Source: Kitasatospora sp. CB01950 (GTDB lineage: Bacteria; Actinomycetota; Actinomycetes; Streptomycetales; Streptomycetaceae). From it: a stretch of 64,000 nucleotides of DNA. A program made the position numbers and the translations under genes. Below, in pieces: positions 41,353 to 49,314 of this stretch (positions are counted from its first letter, which is position 1; the number at the start of each line of letters is the position of its first letter). The DNA is taken from contig NZ_LISX01000011.1 in NCBI RefSeq assembly GCF_001905465.1, positions 62,001 to 126,000 of the forward strand, written 5' to 3'. The notes beneath the pieces are model-generated. The model did no database searches, had not been told where the DNA came from, and saw nothing but the letters and a program-made list of their open reading frames with translations.

Positions 41353-41412
41353 TGCCTGGTGAAAAGGGCTCCCATCCACGGGACGGGAGCCCGAGCCCGG
41401 CGGTCGGCCGGG

Positions 41413-41931
41413 TCAGTCGGCGGTCAGGGCCGAGCTGCCGCGCACGACGCGCGCGAGCAGGTCCAGGAACGTTGCGCGCTCCTCGGCGGTGAGCCCCGCG
41501 ACCATCGCCTCCAGTCGCCCGAAATGCTCGGGCGCCATGTCGCGCAGGCGCTGTGCGCCGCGCGCGGTCAGGATCGCGACCGTGCCGCGTCCGTCCTCGG
41601 TGGACGGACGCCTGGCGATCAGGCCCTCGCGCTCCAGGCCGTCCAGCAGGCCGGTGACCGTGGCCCTGGAGACATCGAGGTCGGCCGCAAGTTGTGAGGG
41701 GGACTTCTCGCCCCCGTGGCCTTCGAGGTCCGCGAGCAGCCGGTAGCGGCCCGTCGACAGCCCGAACCTGGCGAAGTGGGCCTCGGCCGCCCGGCCGACC
41801 CTCGCGCCCGCGGAGATCAGCCGCACCGCGACCAGTACCGCCTGCGGGTCCATCTCCAGGCCGTAGTGCCGCAGCTGCCGTCCGGCCTGCTCCAGTGTGG
41901 GCTGTTCGCTGTCGGCCTCGTCCCTTGTCAT
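41413..41931 (-). CDS. MarR family regulator
   Basis: 172 residues; ATG 41931. Winged HTH: GLSTGRYRLLADLEGHGGEK, SPSQLAADLDVSRATVTGLLDGLEREGLIARR and DGRGTVAILTARGAQRLRD. MarR proteins are dimeric repressors released by phenolics, quinones or oxidants; there is no conserved sensing Cys here, so ligand binding is more likely. Same strand as the downstream membrane/NmrA genes. The TAAT-containing dyads in front of itself and the downstream operon fit autoregulation. Confidence 0.9.
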   Translation of the reverse strand: MTRDEADSEQPTLEQAGRQLRHYGLEMDPQAVLVAVRLISAGARVGRAAEAHFARFGLSTGRYRLLADLEGHGGEKSPSQLAADLDVSRATVTGLLDGLEREGLIARRPSTEDGRGTVAILTARGAQRLRDMAPEHFGRLEAMVAGLTAEERATFLDLLARVVRGSSALTAD

Positions 41932-41933
41932 GC

Positions 41934-41957
41934 AAGTAATATGGCAGCTAATGACTT
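41934..41957. promoter_or_regulatory. Second, imperfect MarR site before marR
   Basis: AAGTAAT (41934-41940) and AATGACTT (41950-41957) form an imperfect dyad, and GCTAAT is shared with the perfect operator at 41333. It overlaps the region immediately upstream of the MarR start, suitable for autoregulation. Confidence 0.5.
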
Positions 41958-42184
41958 TGGCCGTCAAGGTGCTCGGCCTCAGGTCAATGGCACCCGACGG
42001 CTCCTGGCCGGCCGGCGCCTCGCAGGGCGGGATCCTGGTCGGGCGAAGCGTCGACGGGGCGGGCGTCGGGGTCCTCCGGTCGGGTGGCGGCCGAGGCGGC
42101 TGATGGCCGGTGATGCCTGCGCCGCACGTCAGGCCGGTCACCACGTAGGATGCGCGGACCGTACTGTCCGACCGAGAGGGAGCG

Positions 42185-42796
42185 ATGAGCCCGCGCAGCA
42201 CCGTGGCCCAGGCGCGTCGGACCCGGGACCGGATTGTCGACCGGAGCGTGGCGCTGGCGTCCGTGGACGGGCTCGAAGGGCTCACCATCGGACGGCTCGC
42301 CACCGATCTCGGGCTCAGCAAGGCCGGCGTACTGGGCCACTTCGGCACCAAGGAGACCCTCCAACTCGCCACCCTGGAACGGGCGTCCGCGCTCTTCACC
42401 AGCCTCGTGTGGGAACCGGCCGCGCACGCCGAGCCCGGACTGCGGCGGCTGCGCGCCGTCTGCGAGAGCTGGATCTCGTACCTGGAGCACGCCCGCGAGG
42501 TCTTCCCCGGCGGCTGCCTGTTCACCACGGCCGCCGTCGAGTTCGACGCCCACGACGGCCCGGTGCGCAAGAACGTCGCCCGCCTGCTGCTGGTGTGGCG
42601 CCGCCGACTGGCCGGCGAAGTCCGCCTCGCCGTCGACGCCGGCCATCTGCCTGCCGACACCGACCCCGAGCAGATCGTCCACGAGCTGACCGGGATCTAC
42701 CTGGCGCTCAATCAGGCCCTCCAACTCCTCCGCGACCCCCTCGCTGCCACCCGCACCCGCCACGCCCTGAACCGCCTCCTGCCGTCGGCCGCCTGA
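42185..42796 (+). CDS. TetR/AcrR family regulator
   Basis: 203 residues, ATG after AGAGGGAGCG. The HTH covers about residues 10-60: RTRDRIVDRSVALASVDGLEG, IGRLATDLGLSKAGVLGHFGTKETLQ. The C-domain matches TetR_C of the YbiH/AefR-like kind (CESWISYLEHAREVFPGGCLF, FDAHDGPVRKNVARLLLVWRR). Its target is not evident: it is convergent with the DUF4097 gene and divergent from the MarR gene. Confidence 0.88.
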   Translation: MSPRSTVAQARRTRDRIVDRSVALASVDGLEGLTIGRLATDLGLSKAGVLGHFGTKETLQLATLERASALFTSLVWEPAAHAEPGLRRLRAVCESWISYLEHAREVFPGGCLFTTAAVEFDAHDGPVRKNVARLLLVWRRRLAGEVRLAVDAGHLPADTDPEQIVHELTGIYLALNQALQLLRDPLAATRTRHALNRLLPSAA

Positions 42797-42887
42797 GCGG
42801 GATCGCGGCCGGGGGATCGGATCGGGTTCCCCACGGGTACGGGAGAACCGTCGATCGAACGCTTCCCGCCCGGTTGCTGCGCGGTGG

Positions 42888-43655
42888 CTAGGACTTCCCG
42901 CCCTTGCCGATGGCGATGCTGCCGTTGCGGGTCCGGACGGCTACGGAATGGCCGCTCGCGTCGTCCTTCGCGACGTTCACGGTGACGTCGCCCTTCTTCG
43001 CGGCCGTGCGGACCGCGTACGTCGATTCCGGCAGGCCCAGCTCGACGTCGCCGTCCCTGCTCTGCACGTCGACCAGGTCGGGCACGGCGGCCAGGCCCAG
43101 GTCGACGTTGCCGTTGCGCGACGTGACGCTGACGGACCGGGCGGAGATCCCGTCGCCCTCGATGCTTCCGTCGCCGCCTTCCAGGGCCAGCTTGGCTCCG
43201 TGGAGGTCCGACAACCGGACGTCGCCGCCGGCGGTCCTGGCCGAGAAGTCCGCGGTGAAGCCGGTGGCCTCGATGCGCCCCTTGCCGCTCTCGGCGGTGA
43301 CGGCGACGGCGCGCGGCACCTTCACGGTGTACTTCGCGCTGCAGCCCACCGAGATCCCCGTGCAGTCCAGCGAGAGTGTGAGCGTGCCCCCTTCGAGTTG
43401 CCAGCCGGACCCCACCTCCCCGCCGACCTTCCTGCCGCTGACCCGTCGTTCCACCTGAATGCCCTCGATGTCGGCGGCCACCAGCACGAGGTCGGCGGAA
43501 CCGGAGTTGACGGTCAGGCTGCGACCGGTGAAGTCGAAGGACTTCGACTCCACGGTCGCGTCGGCCGATGCGCCGTCCGTGGTGCAGGCCGTGGCGGCGA
43601 GGCAGAGGAGCGCGGCTCCGCCGAGGGCGAGAAGCGTGCGGGTGGTCGGTTCCAT
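42888..43655 (-). CDS. DUF4097 family lipoprotein (LiaG-like)
   Basis: 255 residues from ATG 43655, which follows GAAGGAAG. The lipobox LLCLAATAC predicts acylation at Cys about 24 after export. The mature part is a DUF4097 beta-helix of repeated short strands (DADLVLVAADI-like, SGKGRIEATGFTADFSARTAGGDVRL, GSIEGDGISARSVSVTSRNGNVDLGL). Such proteins accompany envelope-stress systems and may detect or signal cell-surface damage. It is the last gene of a co-directional set with an FtsX-type permease and ABC ATPase, divergent from a two-component system. Confidence 0.85.
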   Translation of the reverse strand: MEPTTRTLLALGGAALLCLAATACTTDGASADATVESKSFDFTGRSLTVNSGSADLVLVAADIEGIQVERRVSGRKVGGEVGSGWQLEGGTLTLSLDCTGISVGCSAKYTVKVPRAVAVTAESGKGRIEATGFTADFSARTAGGDVRLSDLHGAKLALEGGDGSIEGDGISARSVSVTSRNGNVDLGLAAVPDLVDVQSRDGDVELGLPESTYAVRTAAKKGDVTVNVAKDDASGHSVAVRTRNGSIAIGKGGKS

Positions 43656-43708
43656 CGAAATTCTTCCTTCGTCAACGAACATGGTGGTGTGGATTCCCGC
43701 ACCCCGGT

Positions 43709-45049
43709 TTACGGGCGCAGCGCCCGGACCGCGACCGTGCGCGACACCCGGGCCGCCTGCAGGACCAGCGCGAGGCAGGTGGTGACCAGCGTCCCGGCGG
43801 CGAGCGCCCCGAGCGTGGCCCAGGGGAGGCCCGCCAGGACCCGGACGACGTCGATCCGGGCTCCCAGGGCGATGGTGAGACTCGACACGGCGACGAACAG
43901 CGCGCCGAAGACGATCGCCGTCCCCGCGTAGATCGCCCCCTCGTAGACCATCGACCGGGTGACCACGCCCGGCCGCGCACCGGCCACCGTCACGACGGCG
44001 GAGTCACGGGCGCGCTCCCGCCCGACGAGGGCGATCACGGCGAGGCCCCCGACCCAGGACACGACGAAGACCCAGCCCAGCACGACCAGGATGTTGTCCA
44101 GCCCGGCGCTGCCTCCGGGCATGGCCTTCCCCATCACCATGAAGAGGCCGACGAACGACAGGGAGAGCGCGAAGGGCAGCACCGTGGTGACGCTCCTCGT
44201 CGCGCGGGCCCGGCACGACTGCACGGCAAGGTGCCAGGCGACGCCGCGCGAGGGCACCAGCGCCGTCCAGAGCTTCATCAGCGGGGTGAGCACCCACGGC
44301 CCCATCAGCAGCAGCAGGCAGACGAGGAAGAGGTTCCCGGCGAACGCGAAGGCCGTCCGCTGGGCGAGCCCGCCCTTGAGTTCGAGGCCCAGACCGGGGA
44401 CCCACATCCCGACCACACCGGCGAGCAGGCACAGGGCGAGGCCAGCACGGGCCACGCCCGGCCGCGCCGGGGGATCGGAGTAGTCCCGGAAGGCGCGCAT
44501 CTCCGGCGTCCGGGCGGCCCGCCGGGTGACGCCCCAGCCCCCGAGCAGGCACGGGACCAGTCCGAACAGCACGCTCGCGCCGACGTACCAGAACCGGAAC
44601 CCGACCGAGGCCCCGTGCAGTTCGAGACCCGTCCCCTTCCACTGCGCGAGGGTGACACCCGCGACCAGCAGGGCGAGCGGTGCGGCCAGCGCGCCGGCCA
44701 CCGCGCCCAGCACCACCATCTCCGTCCGCAGGATGGACCTGACGCGGTGGCGCGGAATCCCGAGGATCACCCACAGGGCGTGCTCGCGCCGCTGGGTCGT
44801 CAGCGTCAGACCGACCGCGGAGGCGACGATGCCCACGGCGGCGAGCACGGTGAAGAAGACGATGTTGCCGCCGAGGGCGATCGACGCGGAGACCATCCGT
44901 GCGTCACCCGCCGCCCGCGCCGCCGAGACGGCGGTGAACATCGCGATGGCCGAGCCCGCCGAGCACGCCGCGCCGACCGTGGCGCACAGGAGCGTCCACC
45001 ACCACATCGACGCCTGCAGGCGGATGTCCGACAGTACGAGCCGGATCAC
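43709..45049 (-). CDS. FtsX-like ABC transporter permease
   Basis: 446 residues, GTG 45049 after GGGGAGGAGTC and overlapping the ATPase stop (GTGA). Eight or so membrane spans in two FtsX-type blocks: IVFFTVLAAVGIVASAVGLTL, MVVLGAVAGALAAPLALLVA, WYVGASVLFGLVPCLLGGWG and, in the second half, VFVVSWVGGLAVIALVG, YEGAIYAGTAIVFGALFVAV. Coupling-helix motif LGIPRHRVRSILRTE fits MacB/BceB-type proteins. Typical of peptide-sensing or lipoprotein/antibiotic-export MacB-Bce transporters. Partner ATPase is directly upstream. Confidence 0.88.
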   Translation of the reverse strand: MIRLVLSDIRLQASMWWWTLLCATVGAACSAGSAIAMFTAVSAARAAGDARMVSASIALGGNIVFFTVLAAVGIVASAVGLTLTTQRREHALWVILGIPRHRVRSILRTEMVVLGAVAGALAAPLALLVAGVTLAQWKGTGLELHGASVGFRFWYVGASVLFGLVPCLLGGWGVTRRAARTPEMRAFRDYSDPPARPGVARAGLALCLLAGVVGMWVPGLGLELKGGLAQRTAFAFAGNLFLVCLLLLMGPWVLTPLMKLWTALVPSRGVAWHLAVQSCRARATRSVTTVLPFALSLSFVGLFMVMGKAMPGGSAGLDNILVVLGWVFVVSWVGGLAVIALVGRERARDSAVVTVAGARPGVVTRSMVYEGAIYAGTAIVFGALFVAVSSLTIALGARIDVVRVLAGLPWATLGALAAGTLVTTCLALVLQAARVSRTVAVRALRP

Positions 45050-45825
45050 GACTCCTCCCCGCCCGCTTCGTCCGCCGACTGCGCCGCGAGGACGGCGTCG
45101 CCCACCGCGTGGGAGTCGCCACCGGGGATGACGGCGTGTACCCGCCCGGACCCCATCACCACGACCTGATCGGCCCGCGCGGCCGCATGAGGGTCGTGGG
45201 TGACCATGAGCACCGTGCTCCCCTGCGCGGGAAGCGCCTGCAGCCAGTCGAGCACCACATGACCCGACTTGAGGTCGAGCGCACCCGTCGGCTCGTCGGC
45301 GAAGACGATCCGCGGCTGGTTCGCCACCACCCGGGCCACCGCGACGCGCTGGCGCTCGCCACCGGAGAGGCGGTCGGGGCGCCGCCGCGCGTGCTTGGCG
45401 ATGCCGAGCCGCGCCATGGCGTCCTCGACCCGCGCCCTGGGCACCCGGCGGCCGGCGAGCCGCGCCGGCAGGGCGATGTTGTCCTCGACCGTCAGCGAGC
45501 TGACGAGGTTGTACTCCTGGAAGACGAAGCCGATGTTCTCGCTGCGGAACGCGGCCTGCTTGCGGGGGCTGAGCGAGCGGACGTCCGTCCCGAGGATCTC
45601 GACGGACCCCGCGGTCGCCCGTTCCAGCCCGGCCGTGCAGAGCAGGAGCGTCGACTTGCCCGAACCGGAGGGGCCGACGACGGCGGTCAGCCGGCCTTCG
45701 GGAATCTCCAGGTCGATGTCGTGCAGGACGCGCGTCGTCTCGCCCCGGCGGCCGGGAATAGGGAATTCCGTCCGAAGGCCGCGCAGACGAATGCACGGCA
45801 CGGGAGCGGTAGTGGAAAATGGCAT
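45046..45825 (-). CDS. ABC transporter ATP-binding protein (MacB/LolD type)
   Basis: 259 residues. Walker A GPSGSGKST, Q-loop FVFQEYNLVSSLTVEDN, signature LSGGERQRVAVARV, Walker B IVFADEPTGALDLKSG and the H-loop His in VMVTHDPHAAARAD are all intact. FQEYNL and EPTGALD place it in the MacB/LolD/BceA clade, which pairs with FtsX-type permeases. It should power removal or sensing of cell-envelope antibiotics. It is divergent from the two-component genes; the intergenic dyads are probable response-regulator sites. Confidence 0.92.
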   Translation of the reverse strand: MPFSTTAPVPCIRLRGLRTEFPIPGRRGETTRVLHDIDLEIPEGRLTAVVGPSGSGKSTLLLCTAGLERATAGSVEILGTDVRSLSPRKQAAFRSENIGFVFQEYNLVSSLTVEDNIALPARLAGRRVPRARVEDAMARLGIAKHARRRPDRLSGGERQRVAVARVVANQPRIVFADEPTGALDLKSGHVVLDWLQALPAQGSTVLMVTHDPHAAARADQVVVMGSGRVHAVIPGGDSHAVGDAVLAAQSADEAGGEES

Positions 45826-45847
45826 GAATCAAGGAAAGCAGGGCCGG

Positions 45848-45901
45848 GCAGTGGAGTGCACGGGTGCCTGCACTGCTATTGGAGGTAGACTTGGATCTAC
45901 C
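45848..45901. promoter_or_regulatory. Overlapping dyads in the divergent promoter region
   Basis: GCAGTG (45848-45853)/CACTGC (45871-45876) and, overlapping, AGTGCA (45855-45860)/TGCACT (45869-45874) form one compound dyad. GGTAGA/TCTACC (45884-45889, 45896-45901) form another. Lying between the ABC and histidine kinase genes, they are candidates for response-regulator binding. Confidence 0.55.
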
Positions 45902-45927
45902 GCCCGACCGATCCGAACTGTGCGAAA

Positions 45928-47103
45928 ATGTTGATCATGGCGCAGATTCGTGTTGCCCGGAGGCTGCTGACCGAATTCGTCGCAGCGGTCGCCTTTCCGA
46001 TTCTCCTGATTTCCGTTCTCGCTGCGCCGGTCTCGGTTCCGGTGGTGGCCGAACTGGACCGCTCCAGGGCGCAGTGGTGCGGAGTCCGGACGATGCCGCT
46101 GCGACCCGCCGGCCGCAGCTGGCCGCAGTGGGTGGCCGGTCGGCTGCGGACACGGTCGGTGTGGAGGACCGACCTCCCCGTGTTCGTCACCGCCGTGCTC
46201 CTGTCCGTGCTCTCGCTGTTGGTGGGTTTCTTCGGATTCGTCGGCGCTCTGGCGCTGGTTTTCTCCCCCGTCTTCTGGGGTTTCGGCATCGCCGCGCAAG
46301 TCGGCCCGTTCACCCCGGCCGCCCTGTGGGAAACCCTCGTGGCGGTGCCCGCGGGAATCGCCCTCGGTGCGGTCACCGTGGGCGCGCTGGCCGGCATCTC
46401 CCTGCTCCGCGACCTGCTCCTGCGGGCCTTCTCGGGGAGCCGGAACCCCGACCTGCTCGCGAAACTGGAGGAACTCCGCGCCAGCCGGGCCTCGCTGACG
46501 GCGGCCTTCGAGAACGAGCGCCGGCGCATCGAGCGTGACCTGCACGACGGCGCCCAGCAGGAACTCGTCGCCCTCGTCATGCGCCTGGGAATCCTGGAAA
46601 CCGCAGCGACGGCCACCGACCAGGCGCGGATCGTCCAGCTGGCCCGCCAGGCCCAGGCCCAGGCGGAACGCGCGCTCGAACGGCTGAGGGAGACGGTGCG
46701 CGACATCCACCCCAGCGAACTGAGCGATCTCGGTCTCATCGCCGCCGTCCGGGAACTGGTGGCCAGATCACCGTTGCAGGTCGAACTGACCAGCACCGGT
46801 ACGGACGCCCGGCTCTCCTCGCCGATCGCCACGGCCGTGTACTTCACGGTCTCCGAGGCCCTGACGAACATCGCCAAGCACGCGGGCGTCGGGAGCGCCC
46901 GGATCGAGATGCGGTGCACCGAGAGCGGCGTCCGCGTCCTGGTGGGCGACGACGGCGCCGGCGGCGCGCGGATCAGCACCGGATCCGGGCTCTCCGGGCT
47001 GCGTGAGCGGATGCGGAGCGTCGGTGGGAACCTCGAAATCATCAGCCCGCCGGGCGGCGGAACGGAGGTCGTGGCATCCGCCCCGGCCCAACCCCCGTGG
47101 TGA
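45928..47103 (+). CDS. NarL-type sensor histidine kinase
   Basis: 391 residues (388 if ATG 45937 is used; neither has a clear ribosome-binding site). Up to four spans in the first ~165 residues (AVAFPILLISVLAAPV, FVTAVLLSVLSLLVGFFGFVGALALVF, VAVPAGIALGAVTVGALAGISLL) with no large extracellular domain, as in LiaS/intramembrane-sensing kinases. HisKA_3 motif is ERDLHDGAQQEL with His206; the HATPase has VSEALTNIAKHAG and GLSGLRERM. It phosphorylates the next gene's product. The small sensor, the ABC pair and the DUF4097 lipoprotein together look like an envelope-stress module. Confidence 0.9.
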   Translation: MLIMAQIRVARRLLTEFVAAVAFPILLISVLAAPVSVPVVAELDRSRAQWCGVRTMPLRPAGRSWPQWVAGRLRTRSVWRTDLPVFVTAVLLSVLSLLVGFFGFVGALALVFSPVFWGFGIAAQVGPFTPAALWETLVAVPAGIALGAVTVGALAGISLLRDLLLRAFSGSRNPDLLAKLEELRASRASLTAAFENERRRIERDLHDGAQQELVALVMRLGILETAATATDQARIVQLARQAQAQAERALERLRETVRDIHPSELSDLGLIAAVRELVARSPLQVELTSTGTDARLSSPIATAVYFTVSEALTNIAKHAGVGSARIEMRCTESGVRVLVGDDGAGGARISTGSGLSGLRERMRSVGGNLEIISPPGGGTEVVASAPAQPPW

Positions 47104-47139
47104 AGGAATTCGACAGGGAAAAGCGATGGGAAATCGATT

Positions 47140-47805
47140 GTGAGAATCATCCTGGCGGACGACAGTCTGCTGATACGCGCCGGAATCCGGGAGATCCTGG
47201 TGTCCAGCGCCCACGACGTGATCCGCGAATGCGAGGACGCCGACGAACTGGTCGCCGCTGTCGACGACCTCGCCGCCGCCGGAGCCGCCCCCGACCTGGT
47301 GATCACGGATGTTCGCATGCCGCCCGGGAACACCGACGACGGACTCCGGGCCGCGATCGACATTCGGTCGCGGCACCAGGACCTGCCGGTACTGATCCTC
47401 TCCGCCTACGTCACGGGCCCGTACGTGCGCGAACTCCTGAACGGCCCGGGCGCCGACGGGGCAGTCGGCTACCTGCTCAAGGAGAAGGTGGGCAGAGTGG
47501 CGGAGTTCCTGCGGGCCGTCGAGACGGTCTCCGGCGGCGGAGTGGTGATCGACCCCGAGGTGGTTCGCCACGTCACCCGCGCCGACCCGCCGCGGGGCCC
47601 GCTCGCCCGGCTCACGGCCCGCGAACAGGAGGTGCTCGCTCTCATGGCCGAAGGCCGCTCCAACGCGGAGATCGCGGCAGAGCTGTTCCTCTCGGGCGCC
47701 GCCGTGGCCAAACACGTGGGGAACGTCTTCGTGAAACTCGGCATGCCCTCCGGCGAGGACAACCGCCGGGTGAAGGCCATCCTGACCTGGTTCGAATACA
47801 ACTAG
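47140..47805 (+). CDS. NarL/LuxR-type response regulator
   Basis: 221 residues, GTG start. Receiver domain: acidic pocket ADDSL (Asp7-Asp8), phosphoacceptor Asp57 in VITDVRMPPG, Thr/Ser in ILSAYV and Lys in YLLKEKVG. The C-terminal LuxR HTH is LTAREQEVLALMAEGRSNAEIAAELFLSGAAVAKHVGNV. It is 36 bp downstream of the kinase and in the same operon. The dyads at 45848-45901 are natural candidate sites for controlling the ABC/DUF4097 genes. Confidence 0.93.
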   Translation: MRIILADDSLLIRAGIREILVSSAHDVIRECEDADELVAAVDDLAAAGAAPDLVITDVRMPPGNTDDGLRAAIDIRSRHQDLPVLILSAYVTGPYVRELLNGPGADGAVGYLLKEKVGRVAEFLRAVETVSGGGVVIDPEVVRHVTRADPPRGPLARLTAREQEVLALMAEGRSNAEIAAELFLSGAAVAKHVGNVFVKLGMPSGEDNRRVKAILTWFEYN

Positions 47806-48071
47806 GACTTCAACGCCGTTGCGTCTACCGGGAGGCGTGATGCAAGTCCGTCTTCCATGACGTGGATCTCGACAGAAAGTGCGTAGGTCTGGGCGGTTTG
47901 CGGGTGTTCTCCTGCGTTCGGCCCGTACTTGCCCGTTGGGTTCTTGCGGCTGCGGGCCTTGACGCGCCGGCGCCGCGCGGTGGGCAGCAGGCTGTCCAGG
48001 ACCATCCGGCCGCAGATGACGTTGCTGCCTCCGCGCAGGGTGGTCAGGGGTGCGAGCGTGGTCGGTGCCAC
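47802..48071 (-). pseudogene. Possible transposase C-terminal remnant
   Basis: 89 residues open on the minus strand: SLLPTARRRRVKARSRKNPTG, then KYGPNAGEHPQTAQTYALSVE and IHVMEDGLASRLP. The basic linker and THPQTAQTYALxxEI-like ending resemble the C-terminal tail of some IS4-type DDE transposases from streptomycetes. No catalytic domain or terminal inverted repeat is present, so it is at most a fragment. Assignment rests on pattern memory only. Confidence 0.4.
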
Positions 48072-48084
48072 GGCCGGTTTCTCC

Positions 48085-49113
48085 CTAGGGTTCGGCGGTG
48101 ATCGCCTTGAGGGCGAGGGCGCGCAAGGGCGCGAGGGCGGTGCGGTTGTCCTGGTGGTGGTAGACCGCGTTGGTGCAGATCACCAGGTAGCGGCCGGTGG
48201 CCGGGGCGAGGTAGAGGCTCGTGCCGGTGAAGCCGTGGTGGTAGGCCACTCGGCCGTTGCCGGTGAGGAGCCAGGCCAGGCCCCGGTTCAGGCCCGGCTC
48301 GATCACGGCCTGCGGGACGGTGCTGCGGGCCAGCCAGCGCCCCAGGTCGGTGCCGTCGCGGTGCCCGCTCAGCAGGGCGGTCGCGTAGGTGGCCAGGTCG
48401 GCGGCGGTGGTGAAGACGCCCGCGTGCCCGGCGACGCCGCCCAGCAGGGCCGCGTTGTCGTCGTGCGGGATCCCCCACAGCCGCGGGGCCCCGGCCAGTC
48501 GCTGTTCGGTCGGCGCGACCCGGCTGGAGCGGCCGATCGGCCCGTAGGCGGTGCTGGTCATGCCGAGCGAGGTCCACAGGTCGGCGGCCAGCTCGTCCAG
48601 GCGGCGGCCGGTCACCTGGGCGAGCAGGAGGCCGGCGAGGATGAAGCCGCGGTTGATGTACCGGTGCCCGGCGCCCGGTTCGGCGATCAAGTCCTCGCCG
48701 CAGATCAGGGCGGCCAGGTCCTGGTTTCGGTTCCGGTACTGGTCGAGGCGGGTGTCGGCCCGCAGCCCCGTGGTGTGGGCCAGGATCTGGCCCACCGTCA
48801 CCTTCCCGCCCGGCACAACGGCCGCGACGGTGGGCAGGAGGGTGTGGACCGGGGCGTCGAGGTCGATGCCGGTGCTGCCGATCAGCGGCCAGGTGGCGAC
48901 CACCTTGGTCAGCGAGGCCGCGTCGTAGACGGTGTCCGGGCCGGGGCGGGCGTCGCCGCACTCGGGTGCGACGATGCCGGCCGTCAGGAAGCCGGGCTCC
49001 CCCTCCAGGTCGCCGTGGGCGATGACGCCGCCGGGCACGGTCCCGTCGGCGGTCATCAGCTCAAGGCACTCGCGCAGGTCGGTGAGCTGGGCGGGCTTCC
49101 ACGAGGTGGTCAC
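48085..49113 (-). CDS. Serine hydrolase, class C beta-lactamase/DD-peptidase fold
   Basis: 342 residues, GTG start overlapping the stop of an upstream MurA-like remnant (GTGA). Motifs: SLTK (Ser67, Lys70), YIN (Tyr152, Asn154) and a third strand HHGFTGTSL replacing KTG/HxG. LAHTTGLRADT and GAGHRYINRGFILAG are typical of the Beta-lactamase superfamily of esterases and D-aminopeptidases. There is no signal peptide, so it is probably a cytoplasmic esterase/peptidase rather than a resistance enzyme. The frame continues upstream only into the remnant. Confidence 0.85.
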   Translation of the reverse strand: MTTSWKPAQLTDLRECLELMTADGTVPGGVIAHGDLEGEPGFLTAGIVAPECGDARPGPDTVYDAASLTKVVATWPLIGSTGIDLDAPVHTLLPTVAAVVPGGKVTVGQILAHTTGLRADTRLDQYRNRNQDLAALICGEDLIAEPGAGHRYINRGFILAGLLLAQVTGRRLDELAADLWTSLGMTSTAYGPIGRSSRVAPTEQRLAGAPRLWGIPHDDNAALLGGVAGHAGVFTTAADLATYATALLSGHRDGTDLGRWLARSTVPQAVIEPGLNRGLAWLLTGNGRVAYHHGFTGTSLYLAPATGRYLVICTNAVYHHQDNRTALAPLRALALKAITAEP

Positions 49114-49250
49114 GGCATCTCCTGATCAATCGTCAGCTTTGCACCGAGCGAGGCGAGTTCGGGTAGCAGGCCGCCGTAGCCGCGTCGCAGGTGGCACATG
49201 CCTCGGATCGTAGAGGCGCCCTCGGCCGCCAGGGCGGCGATCAGCGCGTC
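49110..49250 (-). pseudogene. Truncated MurA-like (UDP-GlcNAc enolpyruvyltransferase) C-terminus
   Basis: The 40-odd residues DALIAALAAEGASTIRGMCHL then RRGYGGLLPELASLGAKLT match the C-terminal end of MurA/EPSP-synthase family proteins (the GA-x-I-x-G ... RGY ... LxxLGA signature). Its stop overlaps the start of the serine hydrolase, as in an original two-gene operon. Everything upstream is gone; the DNA there is the 5' region of the divergent beta-lactamase gene. A deletion junction lies near 49250. Confidence 0.65.
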
Positions 49251-49314
49251 GGGCGGCCCGCCGGCGGCGGACCCGGGGGCTCGGCCCGCGTGTGGCGCCG
49301 GCAGAATCCGCGGC

